From Chrysoperla carnea (lineage: Eukaryota; Arthropoda; Insecta; Neuroptera; Chrysopidae), in NCBI RefSeq assembly GCF_905475395.1, contig NC_058341.1:70863597-70927596 (forward strand): DNA of 64,000 nt, given 5' to 3'. Made by a program: the position numbers and the translations under genes. This document shows positions 32,914 to 44,940 of this stretch, piece after piece (the stretch's first letter is position 1; every line of letters starts with the position of its first letter). Under the pieces are notes generated by a model that did no database searches, was not told the origin of the DNA, and worked only from the letters and a program-made list of their open reading frames with translations.

Positions 32914-33785
32914 CAGTAATCCTAGCCGAAATGCTATATAATTAATCGTATTTTTGATAGGAAGCCCGACTTTTTGGCGGTTAGGATAGTCAAAGATAAG
33001 TTTAAATTTGAAAAGGCGGGATCCTACCCCTTGGGGAAGGCCGTCATCTTGGTTTGAAGAGGTCAGTTTGTTTTTTTTTTTTTGCTATAACTATCACACT
33101 ATTGATTATAGCGAAAAAAGTGCCGAATCCATTTTTGTAGAGAAATTACATTTTCTACCCATGCGTTTTTTGCGTAAGTCACCTATTGAATAATTTACGG
33201 AAAAGTTAGTGCAGAATTTGAGACAAATAATTTTCCTTTTTGCGATTTAATCATTTTCGGCGAAAGGAATGGAAAAAAGTTTCAATGAAAGCTGTAGACG
33301 GCATAACAAGCAATAAAATTTGTCTAAATAATTGTTTACTATGACTCGTTGTTTTTGCTCCCGCACAAAGCGCAAACAGAGTTCCTGCTCAAAAATATTA
33401 ATATTGCTATTTGAGAGTAAAATACCCATATACATGTTGCTGTTATGGAATTATTGCAATGTTGAGCAAAGTAAAATTTCAAAATTATTTGTTTCAAATT
33501 TTGCACTAACTAACAGTAGATTGTTTTCAGTATGTAATTTATGCAAAAAATGCATAGACCTTTTATGCAGAAAATTTTATTCTCTACAAAAATTTTATCG
33601 GATCTTTTTTCGCTTAAATCAATAACGTAGTAGTTATTGCAAAAAAAAAACTGATTTAAACCAAGATGACGGCCTTCGACTAAGGAGTAGCATTACATCT
33701 TTTCAAATTTAAACTTATCTTTGACCATCGTAACCAAAAAGTCAGACTTCCCCACAAAAATGCGATTAAAAATCTAGGATTACTG
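32914..33785. mobile_element. CAGTAATCC-ended MITE, TA target duplication
   Basis: Termini CAGTAATCCTAG and CTAGGATTACTG, flanked by TA (32912-32913, 33786-33787). The inverted repeats continue inward for at least 145 bp (GTTTAAATTTGAAAAG/CTTTTCAAATTTAAAC, GGCCGTCATCTTGGTTT/AAACCAAGATGACGGCC) and in weaker form to nearly 280 bp. Internal frames at 33008-33193 and 33332-33625 show no transposase motif. Tc1/mariner-type. Confidence 0.8.
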
Positions 33786-33787
33786 TA

Positions 33788-34980
33788 CTAATTGGTCTGC
33801 CATTAATTCTTAATAATTTAATATTTAATAAAATGTAGGTATAAGAATTAAAATTGTTGCAATTAAATACTGGAAAGATATAGTTAGAGCAGGCACTAGA
33901 TAGAGGCGATTGTGCAAAAATCGAGGACCACTTTTTGTCAATTGATTCTTATTAAGAAAAGCTTGTAGATTAATATTCTAGATGTTGCCAGAAACCCTAT
34001 TGGTCCAACTTTTGATATCCCTCCCCTCTCCAGAAGCAGTCAAAATAATATTTTTTGAAACAACTATTCAGCTGTCCGAAGCTTTTTGGGTATTTTTACT
34101 TTAAAAAGACTTCTTGCAATTTTTAACTAAAGTTCACCGTTTTTGAGTTATTAACAATTTAATGTTTGGAGAAATTCCAGAAAGGTTATTTTCAAAGCTG
34201 AAAATTAATGCAAATAAATTAAATTTTTGAGCTTTTCATAATATTAAAATGATCTTGGAACATCTTTTATAAAGTTCTGAAGAGTAATTACAAATTGTTT
34301 GATTCTGAAGCCTCATTTTACAAAAATTGGACTAATAGAGATTTTGGCAAAATCCGGCATATTAATCTATAAGCTTTTCTGAATAAGAGTCAATAAATTG
34401 AGAAAATATGGTCCTCTATTTTTTCACATTCAACTCTATCCAGCGCCTGCTCTAAGTAGAAAATCTCTTCAAGTAGGTATTACCAAGCGGTTTATGAAAG
34501 TTGAGTGATTTATTAGAATATAAATAACATAAATAAAATATTATATTAATATTAATAGACGTCACTTCCTTGAAAACAAAATGTACCTTTATTGTTTATT
34601 TCCGGCATTAAACAAAACGCAATAAAATTATGAAATCTTATGTAAATTTTAAAAAATAATTATTATTTTGAATTGGTACATTTAAAATACATATTTCAAG
34701 TAATATGAGATTATTTTCAAAAAATTCAAATAAAATCAAAAATTTATAATTAAATTTTTTAAGCTATTGATCTCTTAAATTAGTTTTAGTTTTACAACAT
34801 TTCGATTATAATTGTCAATTGTACATGAGAGTGGAATTAGAACCACAAATGACGTAAGTATTTTTGTCACTCGAGCGTGTAATAGAACTTCTTTATTTCT
34901 GCAAATAGCTAATAACCACAGCGTGCGACAAATTTTTTAGTCTCACGCTAATGGTAAATAACTAAGATAAATATAAAAAA
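33788..34980. other. no gene seen
   Basis: AT-rich; reads like diverged repeat sequence around 33930-34440 but no second copy is present in the window. Confidence 0.35.
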
Positions 34981-34983
34981 AAA

Positions 34984-35548
34984 ACTTTTAACAAAAAGAA
35001 AACCGACTTCAAAAGAAAATCTTTTCCAGACAAATTAATATGCACTAAAAAGTAAAAAAATAACGATAATATAATGCAGTTAAAATTATTGTTTTTTTTG
35101 GAGTCGGTGTCAGCCAAGGAAACAGCTCTGACAGAACAGTTTGCTACATTAGCTTGGCTGACACCGACTCCAAAAAAAACAATAATTTTAACTGCATTAT
35201 ATTATCGTTTTTTTTTTTACTTTTTAGTGCATATTAATTTGTTTGGAAAAGATTTTCTTTTGAAGTCGGTTTTCTTTTTGTTAAAAGTTTTTTTTTTTAT
35301 TTCGTGATTTTTAGTGAATCTGAAGAACACTAACTTATTTTTCACTAAAAAAGAATCATCGAAGTTGGTTGACGTGATATTGAGTTATTCGTCCTCTTGT
35401 CGTGCATAATGAATGCAAATTTATGACTTTTATGGTTTTCTCTTGGATGGCGTTGTCAGAACTAGACCAAAATGAAATGGGACCACACGGGAAGCACCAG
35501 CTTTCAAATAGATAATCCTTTTTTTTTGTTTGAAGTCGGTTAATAAAG
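34984..35548 (-). mobile_element. family F hairpin element, copy 2
   Basis: Hairpin arms 34984-35118 and 35153-35288 (about 136 bp, 34-nt loop) followed by the flank and the terminus GTTTGAAGTCGGTTAA at 35548. Opposite orientation to copy 1. The frame at 35074-35307 lies in the hairpin and is not a gene. Confidence 0.85.
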
Positions 35549-35549
35549 T

Positions 35550-36149
35550 ACCTACCTGGATGACCGAAACACCGAACATGGTGTTTTTTGAAAGTAATAT
35601 TTATATAAACTGATGAAAAATGAATAATATTTTGCGATCTTTCTGAAAATTAAACCTAGTTAAATCGATTTATCGCCCCCAAAACCTACTGAATACTAAG
35701 TTTCTAAGTTTCTTTGAAACTAACATGTTTCGTTTGAAGCATTTTTCTCGATTAAATTTATATATTCAGTTTCAAGCATATGTCAACTTAAAAAAGACCC
35801 TATATATTAGTGAGACGTCCAGTTTCGCCAAGCCCGCTCGCCAATGTGTAGACTCGAGCGAGCTCGCCAGTGAATGGCGTACTTAAAAGTAATAATTAAT
35901 TTTGCAATATTGTCTGAAATCACGGCCTGCTCCCGCTAAATAATCAATCCATAGTGACTAAATGCCCAAAAACTATTGATTAACATGCACTTGTTTAATT
36001 TAAAATCATTATCACTTACGCACATGAAGTGACTTTAAAATGATCTCGAAGGTCTGATCCATGAATACCTTAAATAATATCTTGTATTTAGAGAGATCAA
36101 CTGTAAATCCACTGTATGCAAATTGTAGACAATTTGTTCCACGCGGATA
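35550..36149. other. no gene seen
   Basis: AT-rich, with a short GC-richer, CTCGCC-repeating patch at 35822-35880. No supported feature. Confidence 0.4.
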
Positions 36150-36625
36150 TACAGTGTGTCGCATTTAAGATAAAGACCCCTATTTCCGTTATTTATAGGA
36201 ATATCGATACGTCATACGGATGATGGGACACATTTTTTAAGATAACTTACCGAAATCAAAGTTTTAAACTCACCCTAATACAAATTGGCAAATAGGGCAG
36301 ATTCTTCATATTTTGCCAAGCGTCAGAGATGGTTAGAGTTAACGAAAAAAACTATCAGAAATTTGCTTAGAATATTTTTTTAATAATCCGTATGTGAATA
36401 TAAAAAAATATTCTATGCAAGTTTTTCTAATAATTTTTTTCGATATCTTTAATCATATCGAACACTAAGCAAAATATTAAGAATCAACCCTATTTGTCAA
36501 TTTATAGTAGGCTGTTCATTCAGATCAAATAGTAGGTTGTTAATTTACATTTTGGTTAAGTATTTTAAAAAATGTGACCCATACGAGTGCCCAATCGATA
36601 TTCTTCGATCTTAAATGTGAAATAC
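36150..36625 (+). mobile_element. family C inverted-repeat element
   Basis: Left end TACAGTGTGTCGCATTTAAG and ATTTATAGGAATATCGAT; right end ATCGATATTCTTCGATCTTA-AATGTG. The terminal inverted repeats are about 60 bp and diverged. A better preserved right end is at 13081-13140. No ORF. Confidence 0.65.
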
Positions 36626-36939
36626 TTTAGAATAACTTTAAATTTTTTCACTCAAAGGTAAATTGAAATTTTATCAAATACATGACTTGATTAAAGGTTT
36701 TATAATTAAATTGAAGCTTATATCACCATTCAAAAAAATAGAGCCAAAGTATGCCTCTTATCTTCGCAATTAAAATAAAAGTGTGGAATTCAAGTGTATT
36801 ATCAACAAAAAAAAAGAATAAGTGTATTATTGTATTGGATAAAATATTTATTTGACTTTAAAATCACAATCATTTTGGCTATTCAATTCACAAAATATTC
36901 AAAACAAAGCCTGTTTATGTCTCGAAAAATTTTTGCTGC

Positions 36940-37656
36940 CTCGAAAAAATAACTTAAACAAAAGTTACAGAGTTTGATGGGGGACATCATTTTCTGGTAT
37001 CAGATTAGACCTACTTCTTCGGGTTTCTTTAAGAGTCAATTTATATCTTAAACGGTAAGAGATAGAATATAACTTTAAAAAAGAAAGTCCTTATACAAAA
37101 ACTAACAATTTTTGTTTAAAACATTTTTTTGAAAAACTTCAGTTTTCGGAAGAAATGCGAATTAAAAATATGTCATTATTGCATTTAATGTCATTTTTAT
37201 ATTTATGCAATTTAAAGAAAATACGCTTAAAGTTTAGTGATAATTGTAGGTCAAAGTTATGGACCCAGGTCCTTGACAACTTTTGGCTAAAGCATTTTTT
37301 CCTTAGTTAGCGTGTTTTCATTCGAATAAATGCAATAATCACATATTTCTAAGTCGCATTTCCTTCGAAAGCTGACGATTTTCGAAACAAATGGTTTAGA
37401 TTAAAAACGTTAGTTTTTTTTATGCGGGTCAAGTTACTAAATTAAAGCATTATTCTATCAGTTACCTTTTAGGATCTCAACTGAGTATTAGAAGTATTAG
37501 AAATCCGAAAGATGAAGCATTAGAAATCCGAAGTACTGCGTCTTATCTGATGTCCACTATCAAACTCATGCAACTTTTGTTTAAGTTATTTTTTCTTGTT
37601 AGCTACAAAACCAGCTAGCTAGTAGCCATTATAGATTAAAATGATCCACCCTGTAT
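36940..37656. mobile_element. family B MITE
   Basis: CAAAAGTTACAGAGTTTGAT near the left, ATTAAAATGATCCACCCTGT at the right end. The left terminus is truncated. A duplicated phrase GAAATCCGAAG lies near 37500-37530. Confidence 0.65.
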
Positions 37657-38664
37657 GTAGAGTGTGTTTGATTACGGATTTGATTCTTGAATATGCAAAC
37701 ATTTTGTTATTTTGTAGTATTTATAATGTTATGAATTTTGTGATGTGCTTAGTAAACACATTATAAAAATTTAACAAAAATAACGAAATATTCGTTAATT
37801 TTAGGGTTTGGCAGTCGAATGATTAGTCACTTAAATCTCGCGGTAACTAATGCTACATTTTTTTCGTTGGACATATTTGAACAAAAAGGTCTACACTAAT
37901 GATCCTCAAACTGTAAATGATCTGAAAATAAACATCATTGATACTGTTCAAAATAATAGTAGGGAAATGTGACAAAATATTATTCAAAATATGATAATTT
38001 TTCTCAAAAATACAGATGATTAAAATTTTTCTCAAGGAAATAGAGATATTTACTCAAGACTTCGCTATCTTTGATGACGTATTCATTCTTATTAAAGGCT
38101 GGGATAAAGGTATACTATCTATGATTTTATGCAACAAGCGCTCCTTTACGTGGAGCGTTAGTGCATTGACAAATAACGGGCTGTGAACTGTTTACTAGGC
38201 TATGCATAATTAATCAAAGGATGATCAGTATATCTGACATTCAAATTACACAAACAAGAACGGTTAAACATCTAGGAGTCATACTGTACAGAAATGATCC
38301 AAATTATTTTTAAAAAGGAAATTTTTAAACTAAAACTTTTAAATGTATTCCACACGAAACTACATGTTGAAGTTCGAATTTATTTTTGATGCGGCCTATT
38401 TAAAAAAATGATTCAAATAGACTGTACTGAAATTTAATATTATTTGTTAATTGCAAATAAAATCATTGATTTGGATTATCTATATTTACGTATACGTCCT
38501 TTGTTGTATTTTAAATATTGTAATTAAAATTTCTTCGAATCTCTAATCAGCTGGATTTAGTCTGAAAAAATTTGATACTCATATAGCGGAAGTTCTTTAA
38601 CAATGGCTGAACAAATCAACAGACATTGAATGGCAACTCCTTTTAAAAATTACGGTTTGAAGTC
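37657..38664. other. no recognisable feature
   Basis: AT-rich; small hairpin GCTCCTTTACGTGGAGC near 38139. No gene supported. Confidence 0.4.
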
Positions 38665-38674
38665 CTAAAAGGAT

Positions 38675-38790
38675 TTAGAAAAAAGTAGATCTGGGAAAAA
38701 AGACCGAAAAAGTAGATCCGAATTTTTATTCATAAACAAATAAATATAATAGACCCCCAAATAATAGACTAAAAAAAAGACGAGTGTTTT
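38675..38790 (-). repeat. degenerate AGTAGATC array, inverted partner of 39225-39420
   Basis: AAAAAAGTAGATCTGGGAAA, AAGACCGAAAAAGTAGATCC, then TTTTTATTCATAAACA. Read on the minus strand this is a GGATCTACTTTTTC-type array matching the partner 430 bp downstream. Confidence 0.5.
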
Positions 38791-39224
38791 CGGGGTTGGC
38801 GATACAGTATGATCTTGTGGCTGCCGAACCCAAGCATGTGACTGTGACATAATAAAATTTTACTAACTGTGACATAATCAGATTCTAATTTATTTTTTAT
38901 ATTTAATATATAATATAATAAATATAAATATTTATAATATTATTATATTTATAATATCTCTTTTCTATAATAGTGTCCCATTTTTGAACGCCAGGGCTAA
39001 AAAATTCAGAATCCAACCAATTCCTCTATAGTGGACAAACTCAACCCAACCAACTCGTAATTAAAACAATACAGAGTTATCAAAAAATAAAATAAGAAAT
39101 GCTCAAGGCAAAAAAAATGAAATAGATAAAAAATTCCTAAAATTCTAAAAAAAAGTCCTGAAAAAAGTAACTGAATGGAATTATTGTAATGAGTGCTATA
39201 TATTTATAAAATTGTACATTTTTT

Positions 39225-39420
39225 TTTTTTATTCAAATTTTTATTCACAAACATATAAAAAACTTACATTTTTTCTATCTTCGGATCTATTTTTTCTGTC
39301 GTATTTTTCCGGGTATATTTTTCTACAAGGTCTGTTTCTGACGAATATACTTTTTTGGGTCTATTTTTTTCGAATCAATTTTATTTGGATCTATTCTTTC
39401 CAGGGCTATTTTTTTTGATT
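39225..39420 (+). repeat. degenerate GGATCTATTTTTTT array
   Basis: Repeats of a ~20-bp unit of the form GGRTCTATTTTTTTCG, preceded by TTTTTATTCACAAACA. The phenylalanine-rich frame at 39212-39418 results from this repeat and is not a gene. Confidence 0.55.
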
Positions 39421-39534
39421 ACCCTTATTAAAGCATGTTAAATTACTAATTATAGGCTTTTTCCAAGAACAGGTTCCATATCTATACTTCAGATGTTGAA
39501 TAATACAAATAAAATATTGTTTTAAATTGAAAAA

Positions 39535-39700
39535 ACTGTCTGTGTGTCTGTCTGTGACATCGTAGCTCTTAAATGAAAGAATCGATTTGTTTGAAAGGTT
39601 ATTTGATCGAGAGTTTTCTCAGCTATGCTTTAAATGCGAGTTTAGGAGCCCGTTGCTGCTAAAAACTAAAAAGGAGGTGATGACTTACGAACGCACTCTA
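39535..39700 (+). repeat. family E fragment
   Basis: GTGTCTGTCTGTGACATCGT, GAATCGATTTGTTTGAAAGG, and TTTAAATGCGAGTTTAGGAG correspond to the first part of 40573-41245. Confidence 0.6.
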
Positions 39701-40572
39701 AATAAAATTATCTTAAAAAAAAAAATCATGGCCCGATTTTGTCTTGAGGGTTTCTTTAATTTTTTTATTTATTTTATTCTTCTAAAGTTCCTACTATATT
39801 TTTATTAAATGATAACGCTTTGCGAGTAATAATACCAATTGAACATGAATTGAGATGGGTTTTGAACTTGAAGAAGTTTTTATGAACGCAAAAAATGTTA
39901 TTTATCCTGAATTTTCGGTCTAAAACTGGAGAGTTGCCAACCCTAAAATATTCTAAAATTCGTAGTTATTTTTAATGATAATTTCGATAACTATACTAAA
40001 TTATAAACACCATAATAAAATAATTTGATACGATTATTATCGAGGTTCAATCGCTTACATCCGCTTCTATTAAAAATAATATACATAATATAAATAATAA
40101 TATTTTTCTATTAACAAAATGATTGACTACCGTTGCGTCCACCGTATCGATATGTATGTATAGTTTGTATCGGTAATAAAGAATAGTGGTAAGAAGTTAA
40201 ATTGTAAATAAAAATAATAATAATAATAATAATTGTAGTGTAATATCTATCTCTATTAACAACATTATTAACTTAAATGTTAATTCAATTATTGTCAACA
40301 TCCGGTGTGTTAAGTTCTTCACATATATATATTTTATATGTATAAGAATTACTGTATATAGTTAGTTTTAAATGCATAGAATAAACACAGGAAATTGTTA
40401 CACGTATTTTGTATATATAAAATAAAATAAGACACTTTAATAACAACTCATTACAAATAAAATGTATTTTAATGCCCTTGTGCAGTCTATATGTTGTACG
40501 ATTTTTTGTTTTTGATTCTGTACAAAGTGTCTAAAAAATCTTCGTATTTATCTCAATTCAATTCAATTTACT

Positions 40573-41245
40573 ACCCCCCGAATTAAAAAAAGGGTTGTGA
40601 TAAGTTTGACCGCTATGTGTGTGCGTCTGTGGTATTGTAGCGCCTAAACAGGTGAACCGATTTTATTTTTTTGGTTTCATTTGAAAGGTAATTTATTTTA
40701 GGTAATTTAACGGAGAGTGTTTTAGCTATGTTTCAAGTGCGAGCTTAGAGTTCCATTCTCGAAAAAACTAAAAAATTGGCGATTATCTTCAAAATTGATT
40801 CAGTTTGGAAAAGGCATGACGCATAATTTTAACATATAAAAAATTACTTTGGAAATGAATGGTTAAATAAACCTGGCTTAATGAATTTTGGAACGTGAAA
40901 TGGTAAAATAATTAGATAATTAAAAACAATAATTCAAAAGAACAAAGTCAACTCAAATATTTCCAAAAATTTGTTCTAAAAACTGATAGCTCTCTAAGTA
41001 ACCTTTTTATCTCATCTGATGTCCTTGACCATCACTTTGATATTGATTTAAGAAGGAGTGTTATAAGTTTAAAGTGTTTATCTGTGTGTCTGTGTGTTTC
41101 TCAGTGGCATAGTAGACCCTAAACGGTCGAACCGCCTTGATTGAGAATATTTTTTAGCTAAGTTTCTAAAAATCGGTTTACAAGCTATAAATCGCATTTG
41201 TCGGGGGTTTTTTAAATTTTGTAAAGTTCCCTTGTTAATTTTTTT
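40573..41245 (+). repeat. family E element, longest copy
   Basis: Begins CCCCCCGAATTAAAAAAAGG, GTTGTGATAAGTTTGACCGC; continues with GGTGAACCGATTTTA and TTTCAAGTGCGAGCTTAGAG; a second, diverged version of the 5' block follows near 41050; ends GTCGGGGGTTTTTTAAATTT-TGTAAAG. Probably two partial units in tandem. Confidence 0.6.
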
Positions 41246-41249
41246 TTTA

Positions 41250-42615
41250 TTACACAATCAGTACTATTAACGAACCTAGAATTACTTAATTAAATTACTT
41301 CGAAAAAATTTTTTGATGGGTGTATTGACTTGCGGTTGTTTGCATTGGCTTCCGAAATCAGCCGAAAAAAGTCTATATGGTTTAAAGCGGAAGTTTTTAG
41401 TTTTAATCTCCTCGCCATTGGGGCGAAGGGAGTTTATATCGAAAGGTAAATCAGATAAATTTCAAAAGGTTTTAAAAAGATCAAAATGCTAAAGTAACCC
41501 CAAAAATAAGATATTTTTATTAATAAACTATTAAAAAAAAAAAATTAATACAAAGTTTCTGCTGCTGGCCAAATAAGTTTCCTAAAGACCGCACAAATGT
41601 TACGTACTGCCAGCAGGCATATACCCCTTTCTTTCCCTGCTAATATCAATCAAACCATGTTCATCAAAGTAGTATGTAACGTTTGTGCGACCATCGAGAG
41701 CTTATTTGGAGAGGGATGCGATATTTTCCTCAATTTTTACTAATTTTATGTCCCCATCCCTTCTATCTCGAAAATGGACGCTTTCCGATATATATGAAAG
41801 AAATGCTTCACATCGACTCAGGAGCTTATTTATCACGCGACAGAAAGTGTGCCATATCCCAGAATAAAACGACAAAATTGATGAAATAATTATGATGATT
41901 TACTCGAAATTGGTAACCGCAGATAATTATAATTATTAATAATTATATAACTTATTGTGCTTGCCTATGGGAGTAATTATAGGGATCTATGCTGTCGGGA
42001 CCAACTAAAAAAACATAGACAAATGCAAACATCAACTAATGCGAATATGCGATGAATTAGGACTGGAATAAGAAATTTTAAAACATTAGCAGTGTCAAAG
42101 CGTGGTACTAAAATTATAGAGACGTTCGTGTAAAATTTATAATGCATATTCCCTTAAAGATTCAGCGACGCCTGAAAATAAAAACAATGATTCCAACGCA
42201 CAACATGGCGGGTTTTATAAAATTATTAAATATGCTATTTCATTTTACTTGCCTCCCCTGGTAATGTTTTTAACTAGTTTTTTATTTATATTTGCAGTGT
42301 TTTCGATGTTTATAAGTAAATGAATGTTTATTTCCTTGAAGAATTTAACGCTTTGGTAACTTCAGCAAGTAAATCCAGTTAATTTAGTTTAATTTAGTAA
42401 ATTTATTTGAATTCATTATTAATAGTTTTTTTTCCAATAAAATGATGTCCGTTTAGGTCTTCCCATTTTTGCAGGTCTGCCTTGAATTTATTCACCTTCT
42501 TGGCATCCATTAATACGGTACTTCGATATAGTTTTAATAAGACGCTTCTACAACGTCCATTTTATTTATATTGCATATCATTTTTAAGTGATTGTTCTCT
42601 ATAAGGCGTAGATGA
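41250..42615. other. no gene seen
   Basis: An imperfect inverted repeat GCACAAATGTTACGTACT (41590) and AGTATGTAACGTTTGTGC (41670) is present. Overlapping frames at 41683-41889 carry no motif. Otherwise featureless. Confidence 0.4.
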
Positions 42616-42619
42616 CGGT

Positions 42620-42667
42620 GTAGAAAGGGCGGATTAGCGAGTGTTCGGATTACTGAGACTCTACTTG
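42620..42667 (-). mobile_element. pogo/Tigger-like terminal fragment
   Basis: On the minus strand AGTAGAGTCTCAGTAATCCG then AACACTCGCTAATCCGCCC, with the repeated AATCCG phrasing of some pogo/Tigger termini. Only one end is found. Confidence 0.35.
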
Positions 42668-43047
42668 AATATTACAAATCTCTCTGAAAGGTGGTAATTT
42701 TGTTTATTCGGAAAAGAAATCCTTGAAGCATTTTGAAATTTTATCTTTGGTATTTAATTTAATAAAGTTGGTATTTAATTTAATTTGAATATATTTGATA
42801 TTTATTGTAACAAAAAAATAAATAAACGGTCCGAAACATCGGACAAGACTTTATTATATTATAAAATTGATATTATTCTTGTAATATTTTTATTGAAAGC
42901 AAACAAACTTTATGATGTAATAATTTTTTTTTAAAAGGTAGGTAATTTTTGATAATTTATTACTTTTCACAAATTTTATTTTATATCAGCTATAGATACA
43001 AGCATAGCGGTATATTTGGAATCATACGTAAATGAGGAACAGGCTTA

Positions 43048-43710
43048 GGTATTTATTGGATTTAATATAATATTTAGAAGGATGTAGTTTGGTAAGGGTG
43101 AGGTTAAGCAAAGATTACCAAGTTACAAAAGTTACTTAGAAAGACATTTTAAATAATATTTGATCAATTTTGGGTAGGGTTGATTTGACCACTTTTGAAG
43201 ATTTCGTCCTCTCCAGCTCCACGGCTCCAGGAGTAGGGGTCCCACAGGGGAGTGCTGTCCCCTCAGTCTCTCCCTAGAAAATCCCATTTTCCTATATTTG
43301 GAAAGGTTTTCCCTAGGGTGTGGGCCTTCTCGAGTTTTCCCGGATATGTGGCTTATACCAATCCTAGGAACACCTTAATTCTAGCCTTGCGCCAAGTTTA
43401 ATCGAAATCGTTAGAGTCGTTTTTGAGAAAACCTCAAAAATCCTGTTTTGGCCTAGAGGGAAGTACCCTTGAAAAAAGACTTAGGGAAAAAATGAAAAAA
43501 GCATCTGAAATTATGACCAAAGTGAACCTATGTTCCGAGTTTGAGAAAAATCGGTAGCTCTAGCTTGGTAACAGACATACCGACATACCGACGGACGCAA
43601 CATTTGTTAAAAACCACTTTTTTGAAATCAGAGACCCTCAAAACGTGTATTTCCGTTGATTTTTTTTTTCGATCGCAATATTTTATTATATTAATAATAT
43701 TATAAAGTAA
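43048..43710 (+). repeat. family D copy 2, longer
   Basis: CTTAGGTATTTATTGGATTT through CCCTAGGGTGTGGGC as in 10719-11012, then about 360 bp more: GCCAAGTTTAATCGAAATCG, GTTTGAGAAAAATCGGTAGC, ACAGACATACCGACATACCG. The phrasing resembles LINE or other autonomous-element 3' regions, but no ORF exists. Confidence 0.65.
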
Positions 43711-44359
43711 AAATACATTATTTTATACAATTTGGATTTGCAATATATACCAAGTTACCATGAACGAGATAAACGAGCGCATGTATTACACAAGTTTTCT
43801 CGCTACCTAAAATATTTTGTCTTAAATGTTAAACAACTCTTAGACCAAGATTTTCCCCCTCGCATTTGTGAACTTCGTTTCAAATGGAAAATCCCAATTC
43901 ACGTTCAATAGTTTAATATTTATTATTGATGATTAATATAAAAAATAAAAGAAAATGCAAGATTATTTATTTGTTTGGTAATAATAATGATAAAAATAAT
44001 ATTTGAGATGCTCAGTAATACTGTGAAAAGATGAATAAAATTTATATTACAGGATGTAATTGTCTCATTATTATTTGATCATGGATGACTGTGATGTGAT
44101 GCTGATAGTAAATAAATACAACATATTATGATGAGAGATGCTCTTTATTCTGATCTTTCAACAAGTATGTAGTTAAGTATTTGATCTGAAGTATAGCAAA
44201 CAGAACAAACGTTAAAGTGTGATTGTTTTAAATATAAATGAATTGATTGATCTATATTTGTAATTAAAATTATATTACTATAGTAGAGGCAATATATCTT
44301 AAAAATACATTGAAGAAAAATTCTTAAGATCATAACCGATATTAGGTTTTCCCAACTTC
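43711..44359. other. no recognisable feature
   Basis: AT-rich sequence; minus-strand frame 44145-44333 has no motif. Confidence 0.4.
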
Positions 44360-44630
44360 ATCGCGAGATTTAATATGGCGAATGGTGCCACGAAAGTGAT
44401 ACAACTACCGTACGGGGCTGAATGGTGAAGTTGACACAAATGCATGAGTTGTTTCTATGAAAGTAATATAGTGTCTTACAAATTTCAAATATTGTTGATT
44501 TGAAATGCAACATAGTTTTATACAATCTTTTTTCGATTGGTTCTACCACTTATTAATATTATAACAGAATACTGATGTGATTGACACAACTACATGAGCA
44601 GGTAAAAAACAATAAAAGGTTTATATCTGC
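44360..44630 (-). repeat. family G copy 2
   Basis: Inverted copy of 30101-30312: GGTGCCACGAAAGTGATACA, CTACCGTACGG, ACTACATGAGCAGG, AATAAAAGGTTTATATCTGC. Its end coincides with the start of the hairpin element at 44631. Confidence 0.65.
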
Positions 44631-44940
44631 TAGCCTAAACTTTACCTATAATGCATCATTTTACAATTAAAAATAAAACGGATTATGTAAACATTTTACT
44701 TCGTTTTTAAATGGCAAACACACTGATTTCATAAATTTAAATTACATGTAATTTTAATTTTTGATTGTAATATTTCTCTTAAGTGTCAAAATCATGTGAT
44801 AAAATACTGAATATCATTGGCCTAAAATTATTGAATTTATGAAATCAGTGTGTTTGCCATTTAAAAACGAAGTAAAATGTTTACATTTTCCGTTTTATTT
44901 TTAATTGTAAAATGATGCATTATAGGTAAAGTTTAGGCTA
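44631..44940. mobile_element. foldback MITE, ~108-bp inverted repeats
   Basis: TAGCCTAAACTTTACCTATA at 44631 and TATAGGTAAAGTTTAGGCTA ending at 44940; arms 44631-44738 and 44833-44940 match with only a few mismatches; spacer about 95 bp, AT-rich. No coding capacity. Confidence 0.85.

Noticed and set aside
33008..33625. ORFs inside the CAGTAATCC MITE as a transposase remnant
   Set aside because: No DDE or helix-turn-helix phrase; they lie mainly within the inverted repeats.
39212..39418. 68-codon Phe-rich ORF resembling a membrane protein
   Set aside because: Arises from the degenerate GGATCTATTTTTTT repeat.
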